A DNA stretch of 64,000 nt, from NCBI RefSeq assembly GCF_900106035.1, contig NZ_FNUC01000002.1, forward strand, positions 1-64,000. Direction: 5' to 3'. This document shows positions 39,680 through 47,755 of the stretch, in pieces; the first letter of the stretch is position 1; the number at the start of each line of letters is the position of its first letter. The notes under the pieces were generated by a model. It searched no databases. It saw nothing but the letters and a program-made list of their open reading frames with translations, and was not told the DNA's origin. This DNA is from Jiangella alba (GTDB taxonomy: Bacteria; Actinomycetota; Actinomycetes; Jiangellales; Jiangellaceae). The translations under genes were made by a program, and so were the position numbers.

Positions 39680-39991
39680 TCAGGTGAGGGCGCGTAGGAG
39701 CGCCGTCACCGCGGCGGCGACGATGATGACGACGAGGAAGGACTGGCGCAGGAACAGGGCGACGACACCGGCGGCGACGCCGGCGAGGAGGCGCAGGTCG
39801 AGGCCGAGCGAGCCGCCGGCATCGAACAGCTCGACGGCCACGAGGCCGGCCAGCATCGCGACCGGCAGCAGCGTCGCCACCCGCTGCACGTCGTCGCGCT
39901 CCAGGATCGACGAGGGCAGCGACACGCCCGCCAGTTTGAGCGCGTAGCAGCCGACCGAGGCGACGATCACCGCGACCCAGACCCCCGTCAT
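39680..39991 (-). CDS. azlD: branched-chain amino acid export protein, small subunit (AzlD)
   Basis: A 103-residue membrane protein with about four hydrophobic segments (VWVAVIVASVGCYALKLAG, ATLLPVAMLAGLVAVELF, LLAGVAAGVVALFL, LVVIIVAAAVTALL). The ALKLAG start and LLP motif are typical of AzlD, which works with AzlC to export branched-chain amino acids or analogues. Its ATG overlaps the azlC stop by 4 bp, so the two are translationally coupled. Confidence 0.9.
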   Translation of the reverse strand: MTGVWVAVIVASVGCYALKLAGVSLPSSILERDDVQRVATLLPVAMLAGLVAVELFDAGGSLGLDLRLLAGVAAGVVALFLRQSFLVVIIVAAAVTALLRALT

Positions 39992-40680
39992 CGCGCCGCC
40001 TCCTGGCCACGCCGCGGCAGCAGGCCGGCCACGACGGCGATCGGCGCGGCCGCGAGCACGGGCACGCCGGCCGGGACCAGCGGGATCAACGCCGTCGCCA
40101 CCAACGCCCCGCCGGCCGCGACCCACCGTCCTTCAGCAGAACGCAGCCGCGGCCACAGCAGCGCCAGGAACGCGGCCGGGATCATGGCGTCCAGCCCGAG
40201 CGTCTCCGGCTCACCGATCGCCGACCCACCCACCGCACCCACCAGTGAGCCGGCGTTCCACAGCAGGAACAGCAGCACGCCAGTGATCCAGAACGCGTAC
40301 CGCTGCGCCGCCCGCCCGTCGCGCCCGACCGCCATCGCCGTCGTCTCGTCGATGACCAGGTGCGCCGTCGCCAGCCGGCGCGGCCCGGCCAGCGACCGCC
40401 GGCCGAGGATCCGCGTCAGCGGCACCCCGTAGAACGCGTTCCGCACGCCGAGCAGCAGCGCCGTCGGCACGGCCGCCAGACCCGCACCGCCGGCGCCGAT
40501 GACGCCGACCAGCGCGAACTGCGACGCGCCGCTGAACATCACCAGGCTCAGCACCATCGTCTGCCACACGGTGAGGCCGGACGCGACGGAGACGGCGCCG
40601 AAGGAGGCGCCGAACGCCGCGGCGTACGCGGCGATGCCGGCGGCGTCGCGCCGGATCGCGGAGCGCGATTCGTCACTCAT
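39988..40680 (-). CDS. azlC: branched-chain amino acid export protein, large subunit (AzlC)
   Basis: A 230-residue membrane protein with about eight hydrophobic segments. It has the AzlC pattern AFGASFGAVSVASGLTVWQTMVLSLVMFSGASQFALVG near the N-terminus and ARNAFYG-like GVRNAFYGVPLTR in the middle. Minus-strand TACTGT ends 8 nt upstream of the ATG, inside the palindrome CAGTACTG (40690-40697), so expression may be controlled there. Divergent from the ASCH-domain gene. Confidence 0.9.
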   Translation of the reverse strand: MSDESRSAIRRDAAGIAAYAAAFGASFGAVSVASGLTVWQTMVLSLVMFSGASQFALVGVIGAGGAGLAAVPTALLLGVRNAFYGVPLTRILGRRSLAGPRRLATAHLVIDETTAMAVGRDGRAAQRYAFWITGVLLFLLWNAGSLVGAVGGSAIGEPETLGLDAMIPAAFLALLWPRLRSAEGRWVAAGGALVATALIPLVPAGVPVLAAAPIAVVAGLLPRRGQEAAR

Positions 40681-40741
40681 GCGGGCAGACAGTACTGAAA
40701 CGCACCGACAGTGATGAACCGATTCCGCATCGCGATACCGC

Positions 40742-40747
40742 TACGCT
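40742..40747 (+). promoter_or_regulatory. -10 box of a predicted leaderless promoter (ASCH-domain gene)
   Basis: TACGCT ends 6 nt before GTG 40754, with no ribosome-binding site. Confidence 0.5.
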
Positions 40748-40753
40748 GATGCG

Positions 40754-41341
40754 GTGCTGTTCCAGAAGCGTTTCTGGGCGGGCATCGCCGACGGCACGGT
40801 GACGCTGGCGTTCCGGCGCTGGGCCCGCCAGCAGGTGCTGCCCGGCCGCCCGTACCGTACGCCGGCCGGCCGCATCGAGGTCACCGCGGTCACCGTCGTC
40901 GACCCCGCCGCCATCAGCGACGACGACGCCCGCTCCGCCGGCCATCCGGACGCCGCCAGCCTGCTGGCCGACCTCCCCGGCGACCCCGCCAACCCGACGT
41001 ACCGCGTCGAGTTCCGGCCCGCCACCGACGCCGATCCGCGGACCGAGCTGGCCGCCGGCGGCGACCTCGAACCGGCCGAGATCGCGGAGATCACCAAGCG
41101 GCTCGACCGCCTCGACCGCGCGTCGTCCTACGGCGCGTGGACCCGCGAGACGCTCCGGCTGATCGACCAGCATCCCGAACGCCGCGCGGGCGACCTTGCC
41201 GAGCTGGTCGGCCGCGAGCGCGCGCCGTTCAAGCTCGACGTGCGCAAGCTGAAGAACCTCGGGCTGACGCAGAGCTTCCCGATCGGCTACCGCATCTCGC
41301 CGCGCGGCCGCGCCTACCTCGACGCGACGGCCGGCGGCTGA
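40754..41341 (+). CDS. ASCH domain-containing protein
   Basis: A 195-residue protein. Residues 1-100 (LFQKRFWAGIADGTVTLAFRRWARQQVLPGRPYRT, GRIEVTAVTVVDP, YRVEFRP) have the pattern of ASCH domains, beta-barrels related to PUA that bind RNA or nucleotides. Residues 105-195 look like a helical region and a winged-helix (AGDLAELVGRERAPFKLDVRKLKNLGLTQSFPIGYRISPRGRAYL). It probably acts in RNA or nucleic-acid regulation; the target is unknown. Confidence 0.78.
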   Translation: MLFQKRFWAGIADGTVTLAFRRWARQQVLPGRPYRTPAGRIEVTAVTVVDPAAISDDDARSAGHPDAASLLADLPGDPANPTYRVEFRPATDADPRTELAAGGDLEPAEIAEITKRLDRLDRASSYGAWTRETLRLIDQHPERRAGDLAELVGRERAPFKLDVRKLKNLGLTQSFPIGYRISPRGRAYLDATAGG

Positions 41342-41417
41342 CGGACGACGGCGCCCCGGCGGCGGGACGGACGGCGCCTCGGCGGCCGCTCCACCGCGCC
41401 CGCCGGGACGGACGGCC

Positions 41418-42053
41418 TCAGCGGCGCGGCTGGTCGGACGGCCCGACATGGTCGTCGAGCCACCCCTTCAGCGGCGCCAGCTCGCGCCACGCCGCGGCGA
41501 CCCGGGCCGCCGCCGACGGCGTGTGCAGCCAGTCGGGTGCGCCGGCGTCGGTCCAGCCGACCAGCGCCTTCTGCCGCAGCAAGTCGATGCGTGGGTGGTC
41601 GGCGTCGTAGCCGCGCGGGCGGGTCTTCAGCGCCTCGCCGTCGACGACGTACCCCGCGTCGCGGACGGACTCGACGATGTCGACGAGCGCCGAGCCCCGC
41701 CGGTCGTCGTCGACGGCGACGCGGTAGCGGGCGATCTGGTCGGGCGCCATCTGGTAGTAGCCGACGGCGATGAACAGGCCGGGCGCGCCGACGTGCACGT
41801 AGTGGCCGCCGACCACGACGCCCTGGTGGGTCTTGTACGGCGATTTGTCGGCGGCGAACCGGACGTCGCGGTACGGGCGGAAGAACCGGACGTCACCGAA
41901 CTCGGGGGACAGTTCGTCGGCGAGGGCGCGCATGGGATCGCGGACCGACTGCTCGTAGACGTGCTTGTGCGCGGCCCAGAACGACTTGGTGTTGTCGTTC
42001 TCGAGGTCCTCGTAGAAGTCGAGCGCCTCGACCGGGATGCCGGCGAACGTCAC
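41418..42053 (-). CDS. DUF2461 family protein
   Basis: A 211-residue protein of the DUF2461 (TIGR02453) family: FYEDLENDNTKSFWAAHKHVYEQSVRDPM at the start, VRFFRPYRDVRFAADKSPYKTHQG in the middle and PRGYDADHPRIDLLRQKAL near the end. The biochemical function is unknown. The GTG start overlaps the stop of the GNAT gene by 4 bp (GTGA), so it forms a two-gene operon with it, downstream of the NOS gene on the same strand. Confidence 0.88.
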   Translation of the reverse strand: MTFAGIPVEALDFYEDLENDNTKSFWAAHKHVYEQSVRDPMRALADELSPEFGDVRFFRPYRDVRFAADKSPYKTHQGVVVGGHYVHVGAPGLFIAVGYYQMAPDQIARYRVAVDDDRRGSALVDIVESVRDAGYVVDGEALKTRPRGYDADHPRIDLLRQKALVGWTDAGAPDWLHTPSAAARVAAAWRELAPLKGWLDDHVGPSDQPRR

Positions 42054-42610
42054 GACTCGTCCTCCGCGAGCGACGTGTGCAGCCGCACCTGTCGCAGCGT
42101 GGCCGTGCCGTCGCCGGTGAGGTCGAGTGTGCGGTGCGCGGTGTCGGGCGCCCAACCGGCCGGTTCGAGGAACCCGCGCAGGGCGTCGTCGCCGACGACC
42201 AGCCAGATGCGCGCGCGGGTGAAGCCGTCGGCGCGCAGGGTGTCGGCGACCGCGGCCAGCAGCCGGGAACCGTGCCCCTCGCCGAGTGCGGCGGGGTCGA
42301 CGTGGAACGCGACCACCTCGCCGTCGCCGGGCTGGGTGTCGGGGTCCTCGGACGGCGCCGTGGCGGCGAACCCGACCACCCGGCCGGCCTCGAGCGCGAC
42401 GAGCACCCGGTGGCGCGCGGACGGCGGGCGGGTGACGGCCTCGCGCCACGCGGCCGCGAACGTCGGGGCGTCGACGTCGGCCAGCAGGGCCGCCGGCAAC
42501 AGGGGGGCGTAGGACGCCGTCCACGCCCGGGCCTGCACGGCGCCGATGGCGTCGGTGTCGGCGGCCCAGGCGAGACGGACGGAACGATCGGCTACGGGCT
42601 GCTCGGACAC
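42050..42610 (-). CDS. GNAT N-acetyltransferase
   Basis: A 186-residue acetyltransferase: VRLAWAADTDAIGAVQARAWTASYAPLLPAALL at the N-terminus and VDPAALGEGHGSRLLAAVADTLRADGFTRARIWLV as the acetyl-CoA binding stretch. The GTG start is 7 nt after minus-strand TATCGT (42618-42623), so it may be leaderless, and it lies 21 bp downstream of the NOS gene end. Substrate unknown. Confidence 0.85.
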   Translation of the reverse strand: MSEQPVADRSVRLAWAADTDAIGAVQARAWTASYAPLLPAALLADVDAPTFAAAWREAVTRPPSARHRVLVALEAGRVVGFAATAPSEDPDTQPGDGEVVAFHVDPAALGEGHGSRLLAAVADTLRADGFTRARIWLVVGDDALRGFLEPAGWAPDTAHRTLDLTGDGTATLRQVRLHTSLAEDES

Positions 42611-42631
42611 CCCGCCTACGATACGACCCGG

Positions 42632-43816
42632 CTACGCGCCGGTCTGCGCGTGGTGGGGGCAACCGGCCGGCGCGTCGCCGTCCTGCGGTGGCGTCCAGCC
42701 GGGGCTGGGCAGGAAACCGGGCAGCGCCGTGGAGTCGTCGTAGTAGCGGTGGTAGACGGGCGACGTGGTGCCGGACATCGGCGGGACGACCCACGACCAC
42801 TCGGCGTGCGGGGTGCGTCCGGCCCGCTCCTCCTTGGCGACGAACCGCATGAACAGCTCGGATTCGTGGTGGTGGTCGGCGATCTTCACCCCGGCGGCGT
42901 CGAACGAGTGCAGCACCGCGCGGTTGATCTCGACGAGGACGCGGTCCTTCCACAGCGTCCGCACGTCGTCGACGTTCAGCCCGAGCAGCCGGCCGACCTG
43001 TGTCATGCGGTCGTACCGGTCGGCGTCGACGAGGTTGCGCGAGCCGATCTCGGTCCCCATGTACCAGCCGTTGAACGGCGCCGTCCGGTAGGTGATGCCG
43101 CCGATGCGCAGCGGCATCGACGAGATCGCCGGGACGGCGTGCCACCGGAGGTCGAGCTCGGCGAACCAGGGGAACTCCGGGTGCGTGAGAGGTACCTCGA
43201 GGACGGCGTCGCCGGGGATGTCGAACAGCCGGACGCCGTCCTCGGGGGTCTCGATGGCCAGCGGGAGCACGTCGAAGTCGGTGCCCTTGCCCGACCAGCC
43301 CAGGCTCTCGGCCCAGCGGGTGAACTCGGTCTGCGCGGGGTCGCCGATGACGGAGTCGAGGCCCTGGTAGCCCGCGTACCGGATCAGCTGGGCGTTGTGC
43401 AGCCGCGGCGCCGGCCGGCCGGGCTGATCGGGCGCGAACAGCGTCAGGACCGGCCGGATGCGCCCGCCGTTCGTGGCGACGCGCAGGTGTTCGACGCACT
43501 CGGCCGCGACGCCGTCGGCGGTGCGGACGTTGCGGCGGTCGCGGACGATCAGGCTGCGCCAGTAGAGCCGGCCGATGCAACGGTTGGCGTTGCGCCAGGC
43601 CACCTGGGCGCCGAACTCGAGCTCCTCGCTGGTGTGGCTGAACGCGCCGCGGCGGCCGAACTCGACCAGCGCCTCGCTGAACCGCTCGTCGGGATCGGGG
43701 GCGTGCGGGTTCTCGGCCGCGTGCTGCCGGAAGAACGCCTCGGCTTCGCTGAGGTCGACGGAGTGGATCGGAACGTCTGGAAGGCCCGGATGGTGGTGCG
43801 TCCCATCGGTCGTCAC
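42632..43816 (-). CDS. nos: bacterial nitric oxide synthase oxygenase
   Basis: A 394-residue NOS oxygenase domain that makes NO and citrulline from arginine. The proximal haem ligand is Cys80 in WRNANRCIG. The arginine-binding region reads NGWYMGTEIG (249-258, Glu256), and the pterin-side tryptophan lies in WSWVVPPMSG. There is no fused flavin reductase, as in other bacterial NOS, so it must borrow electrons. The short N-terminal extension and the Cys/His-rich tail (PAGCPHHAQ) are not conserved. GTG 43816 follows GAGGAGCTG. The 350 bp upstream hold no gene. Confidence 0.95.
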   Translation of the reverse strand: MTTDGTHHHPGLPDVPIHSVDLSEAEAFFRQHAAENPHAPDPDERFSEALVEFGRRGAFSHTSEELEFGAQVAWRNANRCIGRLYWRSLIVRDRRNVRTADGVAAECVEHLRVATNGGRIRPVLTLFAPDQPGRPAPRLHNAQLIRYAGYQGLDSVIGDPAQTEFTRWAESLGWSGKGTDFDVLPLAIETPEDGVRLFDIPGDAVLEVPLTHPEFPWFAELDLRWHAVPAISSMPLRIGGITYRTAPFNGWYMGTEIGSRNLVDADRYDRMTQVGRLLGLNVDDVRTLWKDRVLVEINRAVLHSFDAAGVKIADHHHESELFMRFVAKEERAGRTPHAEWSWVVPPMSGTTSPVYHRYYDDSTALPGFLPSPGWTPPQDGDAPAGCPHHAQTGA

Positions 43817-44175
43817 AGGGTCAGCTCCTCCGCTGTCGCGTCACAGGTGGCGGGTACCGGCATCCAGATGCGGACATTTCCGGCAAATCGCCCTGAACAT
43901 GATCATCGTGCCGTGAAAATGACGCACCGTCACGAATGATCTCAGAAGGCGGACGGCATCGTCTGGCGATCGGCCGAATCCGCCGAAGTCGGGCCTAACC
44001 GGGTGAGTTCACCGATCAGTGCTGGTCAGGTGGGTCGACGGTGTGTGCGCGGCGCGGTGACCAGGGGCGGGACCACTCGGGTGCCATCCGTGACGGCCGT
44101 CACGCTGCGTGACGATGGGATGGGCGCTGAGAAAACCGGTGGACCGTCGCGGCCGGCGCCCGTTAGGCATGGGGG
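43817..44175. other. 359-bp gap upstream of the NOS gene
   Basis: No gene supported. It contains the NOS ribosome-binding site (near 43820-43830) and short inverted elements: ATTT-CCGGC-AAAT (43875-43887) and ATGATCAT near 43900. The + strand end carries TAGGCA (44164-44169), a possible -10 box 6 nt before the next gene. The region is noticeably richer in A+T than its surroundings, as expected for a divergent promoter region. Confidence 0.45.
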
Positions 44176-45204
44176 ATGACGCAGACCGGATCGCGCGCGG
44201 CGCTCGACCGCGTCGTGCGGCGGGCCGGCGGCGCGAGCGTGTTCGAGGCGCTGGTGGCGTTGCCCGGATCGGACCTGACGACGCTGCAGCTCGAGCTCAT
44301 GCGGCGGCGGGCGGCCGCGCTGTCGCCGGCGACGGTGCTGGAACGGTATCGGCGCGACCGGTTCACCGCGCCGGCGCCGCTGCCGTTCGCCGCGTTGCGC
44401 CGGGTGGAGGACGTGCTGCTGGACGCGCTGGCGGCGCGGCCCGAGTCGGTCGAGGTGGTCACGCCCGCCCCGCTGGCGCCGCTCGGCACGCACTCCGTGC
44501 TGGCGACGGTCGACCAGAACAAGGTGGTGTCGACGGTCCGCGGGACGGACGTCGCGGCCGACCCGACCAACGGGCTGGCGCTCGAGGCGGCTGTCCGGCG
44601 GCAGGACCTGCAGCGGGCGGACGTTGCCGGCGCCGGCAGCGGGCCGGGAGGCGGGCCGTTGGCGGGGGTGGTGCGGCTGGCGGCGATCCAGCGCGTCGTG
44701 CGCGCCCAGTACGTCGCCGGGCCGGCGATGTTCGCGCACTTCTCGCTGTTCGCCCAGGTGACGGCGGGTCGCGATATCGGCGGGCTGGGGTTCGAGCGGG
44801 CCGCGCTGGCCGAGCAACTGGCCGTCGTCGCGGGGGCGTTGCCGCGGCTCGGTGCGGAGGAGGTGGAGGTGCGGCTGACGGTGCTGGAGCCGCGGTTCGC
44901 GCCGGTCGCCGACGCGATCGTGGCGGCGCTCGGCGGCCGGCCCGACGGAGCGGCGGCCGGCGTTCCGGTGCGGGCGGCGCTGGACCCGGGCCGGCCGAGC
45001 GGTCGCGGCTACTACGAGGGCCTCTGCTTCAAGGTCATGGCCAGGCTGGACGGCGAGTGGGCCGAGGTCGGCGACGGCGGGTTCACGGGCTGGAGCCGGG
45101 AACTGCTCAGCAACAAGAAGGAGCGCCTGCTGATCAGTGGCCTCGGCATCGACCGGCTGGCGGCCGCCCACGCCGCGGCTACGTCGCGAACCACCGCCAC
45201 CTGA
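44176..45204 (+). CDS. uncharacterised protein, possibly class II aminoacyl-tRNA synthetase-like (HisZ-like)
   Basis: A 342-residue protein not firmly recognised. VVTPAPLAPLGTHSVLATVDQNKVVSTVRGTDVAADPTNGLALEAA and the late motif GRGYYEGLCFKVMARLDG recall the core of histidyl-tRNA synthetase paralogs such as HisZ, but the anticodon domain is absent and class II motifs are weak. No signal or membrane segment. It starts 6 nt after TAGGCA, so it is probably leaderless. It lies between the NOS gene and the paa operon with no evident link to either. Confidence 0.6.
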   Translation: MTQTGSRAALDRVVRRAGGASVFEALVALPGSDLTTLQLELMRRRAAALSPATVLERYRRDRFTAPAPLPFAALRRVEDVLLDALAARPESVEVVTPAPLAPLGTHSVLATVDQNKVVSTVRGTDVAADPTNGLALEAAVRRQDLQRADVAGAGSGPGGGPLAGVVRLAAIQRVVRAQYVAGPAMFAHFSLFAQVTAGRDIGGLGFERAALAEQLAVVAGALPRLGAEEVEVRLTVLEPRFAPVADAIVAALGGRPDGAAAGVPVRAALDPGRPSGRGYYEGLCFKVMARLDGEWAEVGDGGFTGWSRELLSNKKERLLISGLGIDRLAAAHAAATSRTTAT

Positions 45205-45233
45205 GCGGCCGAGGAGGCAACCCCACCCCACTG

Positions 45234-45255
45234 TGACGCGTCAATGGTGTTACAC
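45234..45255. promoter_or_regulatory. possible operators upstream of paaA
   Basis: TGACGCGTCA (45234-45243) is a perfect 10-bp palindrome and GTGTTACAC (45247-45255) an odd-centre palindrome. Both sit immediately upstream of the predicted paaA promoter. A PaaR-type TetR or GntR repressor could bind here, but no regulator gene of that type is in the window. Confidence 0.4.
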
Positions 45256-45272
45256 AAACACAGCAGCAATGC

Positions 45273-45301
45273 TGGACAGGTGTCACATCCACGCCTAGCC
45301 T
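45273..45301 (+). promoter_or_regulatory. predicted leaderless promoter of the paa operon
   Basis: TGGACA (45273-45278) and TAGCCT (45296-45301) have ideal 17-bp spacing. The -10 box ends 6 nt before ATG 45308 and there is no ribosome-binding site, so the transcript should start at the A of the ATG. Confidence 0.65.
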
Positions 45302-45307
45302 GGAACC

Positions 45308-46291
45308 ATGGCGCCCACCGACCAGCGCACCGGCGACCCGGCCGGTCACACCGCCGACCGCGAGGCGGCGTTCTACGCGATCGTCGACTCCGACGGGCGC
45401 ATCGAACCGCGCGACGACATGCCCGAGGCGTACCGGAAGTCGCTGGTCCGGCAGATCGCGCAGCACGCGCACTCCGAGATCATCGGCATGCAGCCGGAGG
45501 GCAACTGGATCAGCCGAGCGCCGAGCTTGCGCCGCAAGGCGATCCTGCTGGCCAAGGTGCAGGACGAGGCCGGCCACGGCCTGTACCTGTACGCGGCGGC
45601 CGAGACGCTCGGCACGAGCCGCGACCAGCTGCTGGACAAGCTGCACACGAAGCGGCAGAAGTACTCCTCGATCTTCAACTACCCGACGTTGACGTGGGCG
45701 GACGTGGGCGCGATCGGCTGGCTGGTCGACGGGGCGGCGATCACGAACCAGGTGCCGCTGACGCGCTGCTCGTACGGCCCGTACGCCCGGGCGATGGTCC
45801 GCATCTGCAAGGAGGAGTCCTTCCACCAGCGGCAGGGCTTCGAGTCGCTGCTGACGCTCACCCGCGGCACCGAGGCACAGAAGGCGATGGCCCAGGACGC
45901 GCTGGACCGGTGGTGGTACCCGAGCCTGGCCATGTTCGGCCCGCCCGACACCGGCGAGCAGGCGTCCGGCGGCCACACAGAGCAGTCGATGCGCTGGGGC
46001 ATCAAGCGGTTCAGCAACGACGAGCTGCGGCAGCGCTTCGTCGACATGACGGTGCCGCAGTCCGAGGTGCTGGGGCTGACCATCCCCGACCCCGGCCTGC
46101 GCTGGAACGACGAGCGCGGCCACTACGACTTCACCCAGCCCGACTACGACGAGCTGTTCCGCGTCATCAAGGGCGACGGCCCGTGCAACGAGCAGCGGCT
46201 GCGGCACCGGGTCGCCGCGCACGAGGACGGAGCCTGGGTGCGCGAGGCCGCCGCGGCCTACGCGCGCAAGCGACAGGAGAAGGCAGCATGA
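45308..46291 (+). CDS. paaA: 1,2-phenylacetyl-CoA epoxidase, catalytic subunit A
   Basis: A 327-residue non-haem diiron monooxygenase subunit that epoxidises the ring of phenylacetyl-CoA, the first oxygenation step of aerobic phenylacetate degradation. It has the four-helix bundle with Glu and ExxH ligands: [26 protein letters not shown], and [13 protein letters not shown]. It is the first gene of a tight paaABCDE operon in which every junction overlaps by 4 bp. The predicted mRNA is leaderless. Confidence 0.97.
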   Translation: MAPTDQRTGDPAGHTADREAAFYAIVDSDGRIEPRDDMPEAYRKSLVRQIAQHAHSEIIGMQPEGNWISRAPSLRRKAILLAKVQDEAGHGLYLYAAAETLGTSRDQLLDKLHTKRQKYSSIFNYPTLTWADVGAIGWLVDGAAITNQVPLTRCSYGPYARAMVRICKEESFHQRQGFESLLTLTRGTEAQKAMAQDALDRWWYPSLAMFGPPDTGEQASGGHTEQSMRWGIKRFSNDELRQRFVDMTVPQSEVLGLTIPDPGLRWNDERGHYDFTQPDYDELFRVIKGDGPCNEQRLRHRVAAHEDGAWVREAAAAYARKRQEKAA

Positions 46292-46572
46292 CCGCCGAAT
46301 GGCCACTCTGGGAGGTCTTCGTCCGGGCCAGGCGCGGCCTGTCGCACAACCACGTCGGCAGCCTGCACGCGCCCGACGCCGCCATGGCGGTGCGCAACGC
46401 CCGCGACGTCTACACGCGGCGCGGCGAGGGCGTCTCGATCTGGGTGGTGCCGTCCGACCAGATCACGGCGAGCAGCCCGGACGAGAAGGACGCGTTCTTC
46501 GACCCCGCCGCCGACAAGGTCTACCGGCACCCGACGTTCTACGAGGTGCCGGCGGAGGCGAAGCACCTGTGA
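46288..46572 (+). CDS. paaB: 1,2-phenylacetyl-CoA epoxidase subunit B
   Basis: A 94-residue small subunit of the epoxidase: [51 protein letters not shown] is the diagnostic start. It bridges the A and C subunits in larger assemblies and has no catalytic residues. The ATG overlaps the paaA stop by 4 bp. Confidence 0.97.
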   Translation: MTAEWPLWEVFVRARRGLSHNHVGSLHAPDAAMAVRNARDVYTRRGEGVSIWVVPSDQITASSPDEKDAFFDPAADKVYRHPTFYEVPAEAKHL

Positions 46573-47288
46573 GCGAGCGGTACGCCCTGGCGCTCGGCGA
46601 CGACGCCCTGGTCCTGGCGCAGCGGCTGGGGGAGTGGGTGGCCCGCGCGCCGGAGCTGGAGGAGGACGTCGCGCTGGCGAACATCGCGCTCGACCTGCTC
46701 GGCCAGGCCCGCACCCTGCTGACGTACGCGGGCGAGCTGGAGGGACGGGGCCGCGACGAGGACGCGCTCGCGTACTGGCGCGACGACCGCGAGTTCCGCA
46801 ACCTGCTGCTGGTCGAGCTGCCGAACGGCGACTTCGCGGTGACGATGGCCCGCCAGCTGGTCTTCGCCGCCTACCAGTACGAGCTGTACGACCGCCTGCG
46901 CGCCGGCGCCGACGACACGCTGGCCGCCATCGCGGGGAAGGCGGTGAAGGAGGTCCGCTACCACCGCGACCACGCCACCCAGTGGGTGCTCCGCCTCGGC
47001 GACGGGACGGACGAGAGCCGCGGCCGCATGGTCGCCGGCCTCGAGACGGTCTGGCCCTACGTCGACGAGCTGTTCGAGCCGTTCGACGGCGCCGGCGTCG
47101 ACCCCGCGGCGCTGCGCGAGCCGTGGACGGCGTACGTGCACGGCGTGCTGGCCGAGGCCGGCCTGGCCGTGCCCGAGCCGGCCACACGACGAGGCGGCGG
47201 ACGGGACGGCCTGCACACCGAGCACCTCGGCTACCTGCTCGCCGAGCTGCAGCACCTGCACCGCTCGCACCCGGGGGTGACGTGGTGA
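46569..47288 (+). CDS. paaC: 1,2-phenylacetyl-CoA epoxidase subunit C (structural)
   Basis: A 239-residue ferritin-like subunit related to PaaA but without a full set of metal ligands; it forms the heterodimer scaffold with PaaA. Typical stretches are LGDDALVLAQRLGEWVARAPELEEDVALANIALDLLGQARTLL and VKEVRYHRDHATQWVLRLGDGT. The GTG start overlaps paaB by 4 bp. Confidence 0.96.
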   Translation: MSERYALALGDDALVLAQRLGEWVARAPELEEDVALANIALDLLGQARTLLTYAGELEGRGRDEDALAYWRDDREFRNLLLVELPNGDFAVTMARQLVFAAYQYELYDRLRAGADDTLAAIAGKAVKEVRYHRDHATQWVLRLGDGTDESRGRMVAGLETVWPYVDELFEPFDGAGVDPAALREPWTAYVHGVLAEAGLAVPEPATRRGGGRDGLHTEHLGYLLAELQHLHRSHPGVTW

Positions 47289-47755
47289 GCGCCGTCCGCG
47301 AGATCGTCGCCGCCGTCCAGGACCCGGAGCTGCCGGTCGTGACCATCGAGCAGCTCGGCATCCTGCGCGACGTCCGGGTCGACGACACCGGCGCTGTCAC
47401 CGTCGACATCACGCCGACGTACTCCGGCTGCCCGGCGATGGACGCCATCCGCGCCGACATCGCCGCCGCGCTGGCGAGGAACGGGGTGGACGACGTCGAG
47501 GTGCGGACGGTGCTGGCTCCGGCCTGGACGACGGACTGGATCACCCCCGACGGCCGCGCCGCCCTGGAAGAACACGGCATCGCGCCGCCCGGGCCCGCGC
47601 ACGGCACCGTCACGACGCTCACCCTCTCGGTCCGCTGCCCGCACTGCGGCTCCCCGGACACCCGCGAGCTGGCCCGGTTCGGCTCGACGGCGTGCAAGGC
47701 GCTCTGGGTCTGCCGGGCCTGCCAAGAGCCGTTCGACCACGTGAAGGCGCTATGA
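47285..47755 (+). CDS. paaD: phenylacetate degradation protein PaaD (MIP18/DUF59 type)
   Basis: A 156-residue protein: an N-terminal DUF59/MIP18 domain (VQDPELPVVTIEQLGIL, TPTYSGCPAMDAI) and a C-terminal four-cysteine zinc-ribbon-like segment with CPHCGSPDTRELARFGSTACKALWVCRACQ. PaaD is thought to mature the Fe-S or diiron centres of the epoxidase complex. The GTG start overlaps paaC by 4 bp. Confidence 0.95.
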   Translation: MSAVREIVAAVQDPELPVVTIEQLGILRDVRVDDTGAVTVDITPTYSGCPAMDAIRADIAAALARNGVDDVEVRTVLAPAWTTDWITPDGRAALEEHGIAPPGPAHGTVTTLTLSVRCPHCGSPDTRELARFGSTACKALWVCRACQEPFDHVKAL

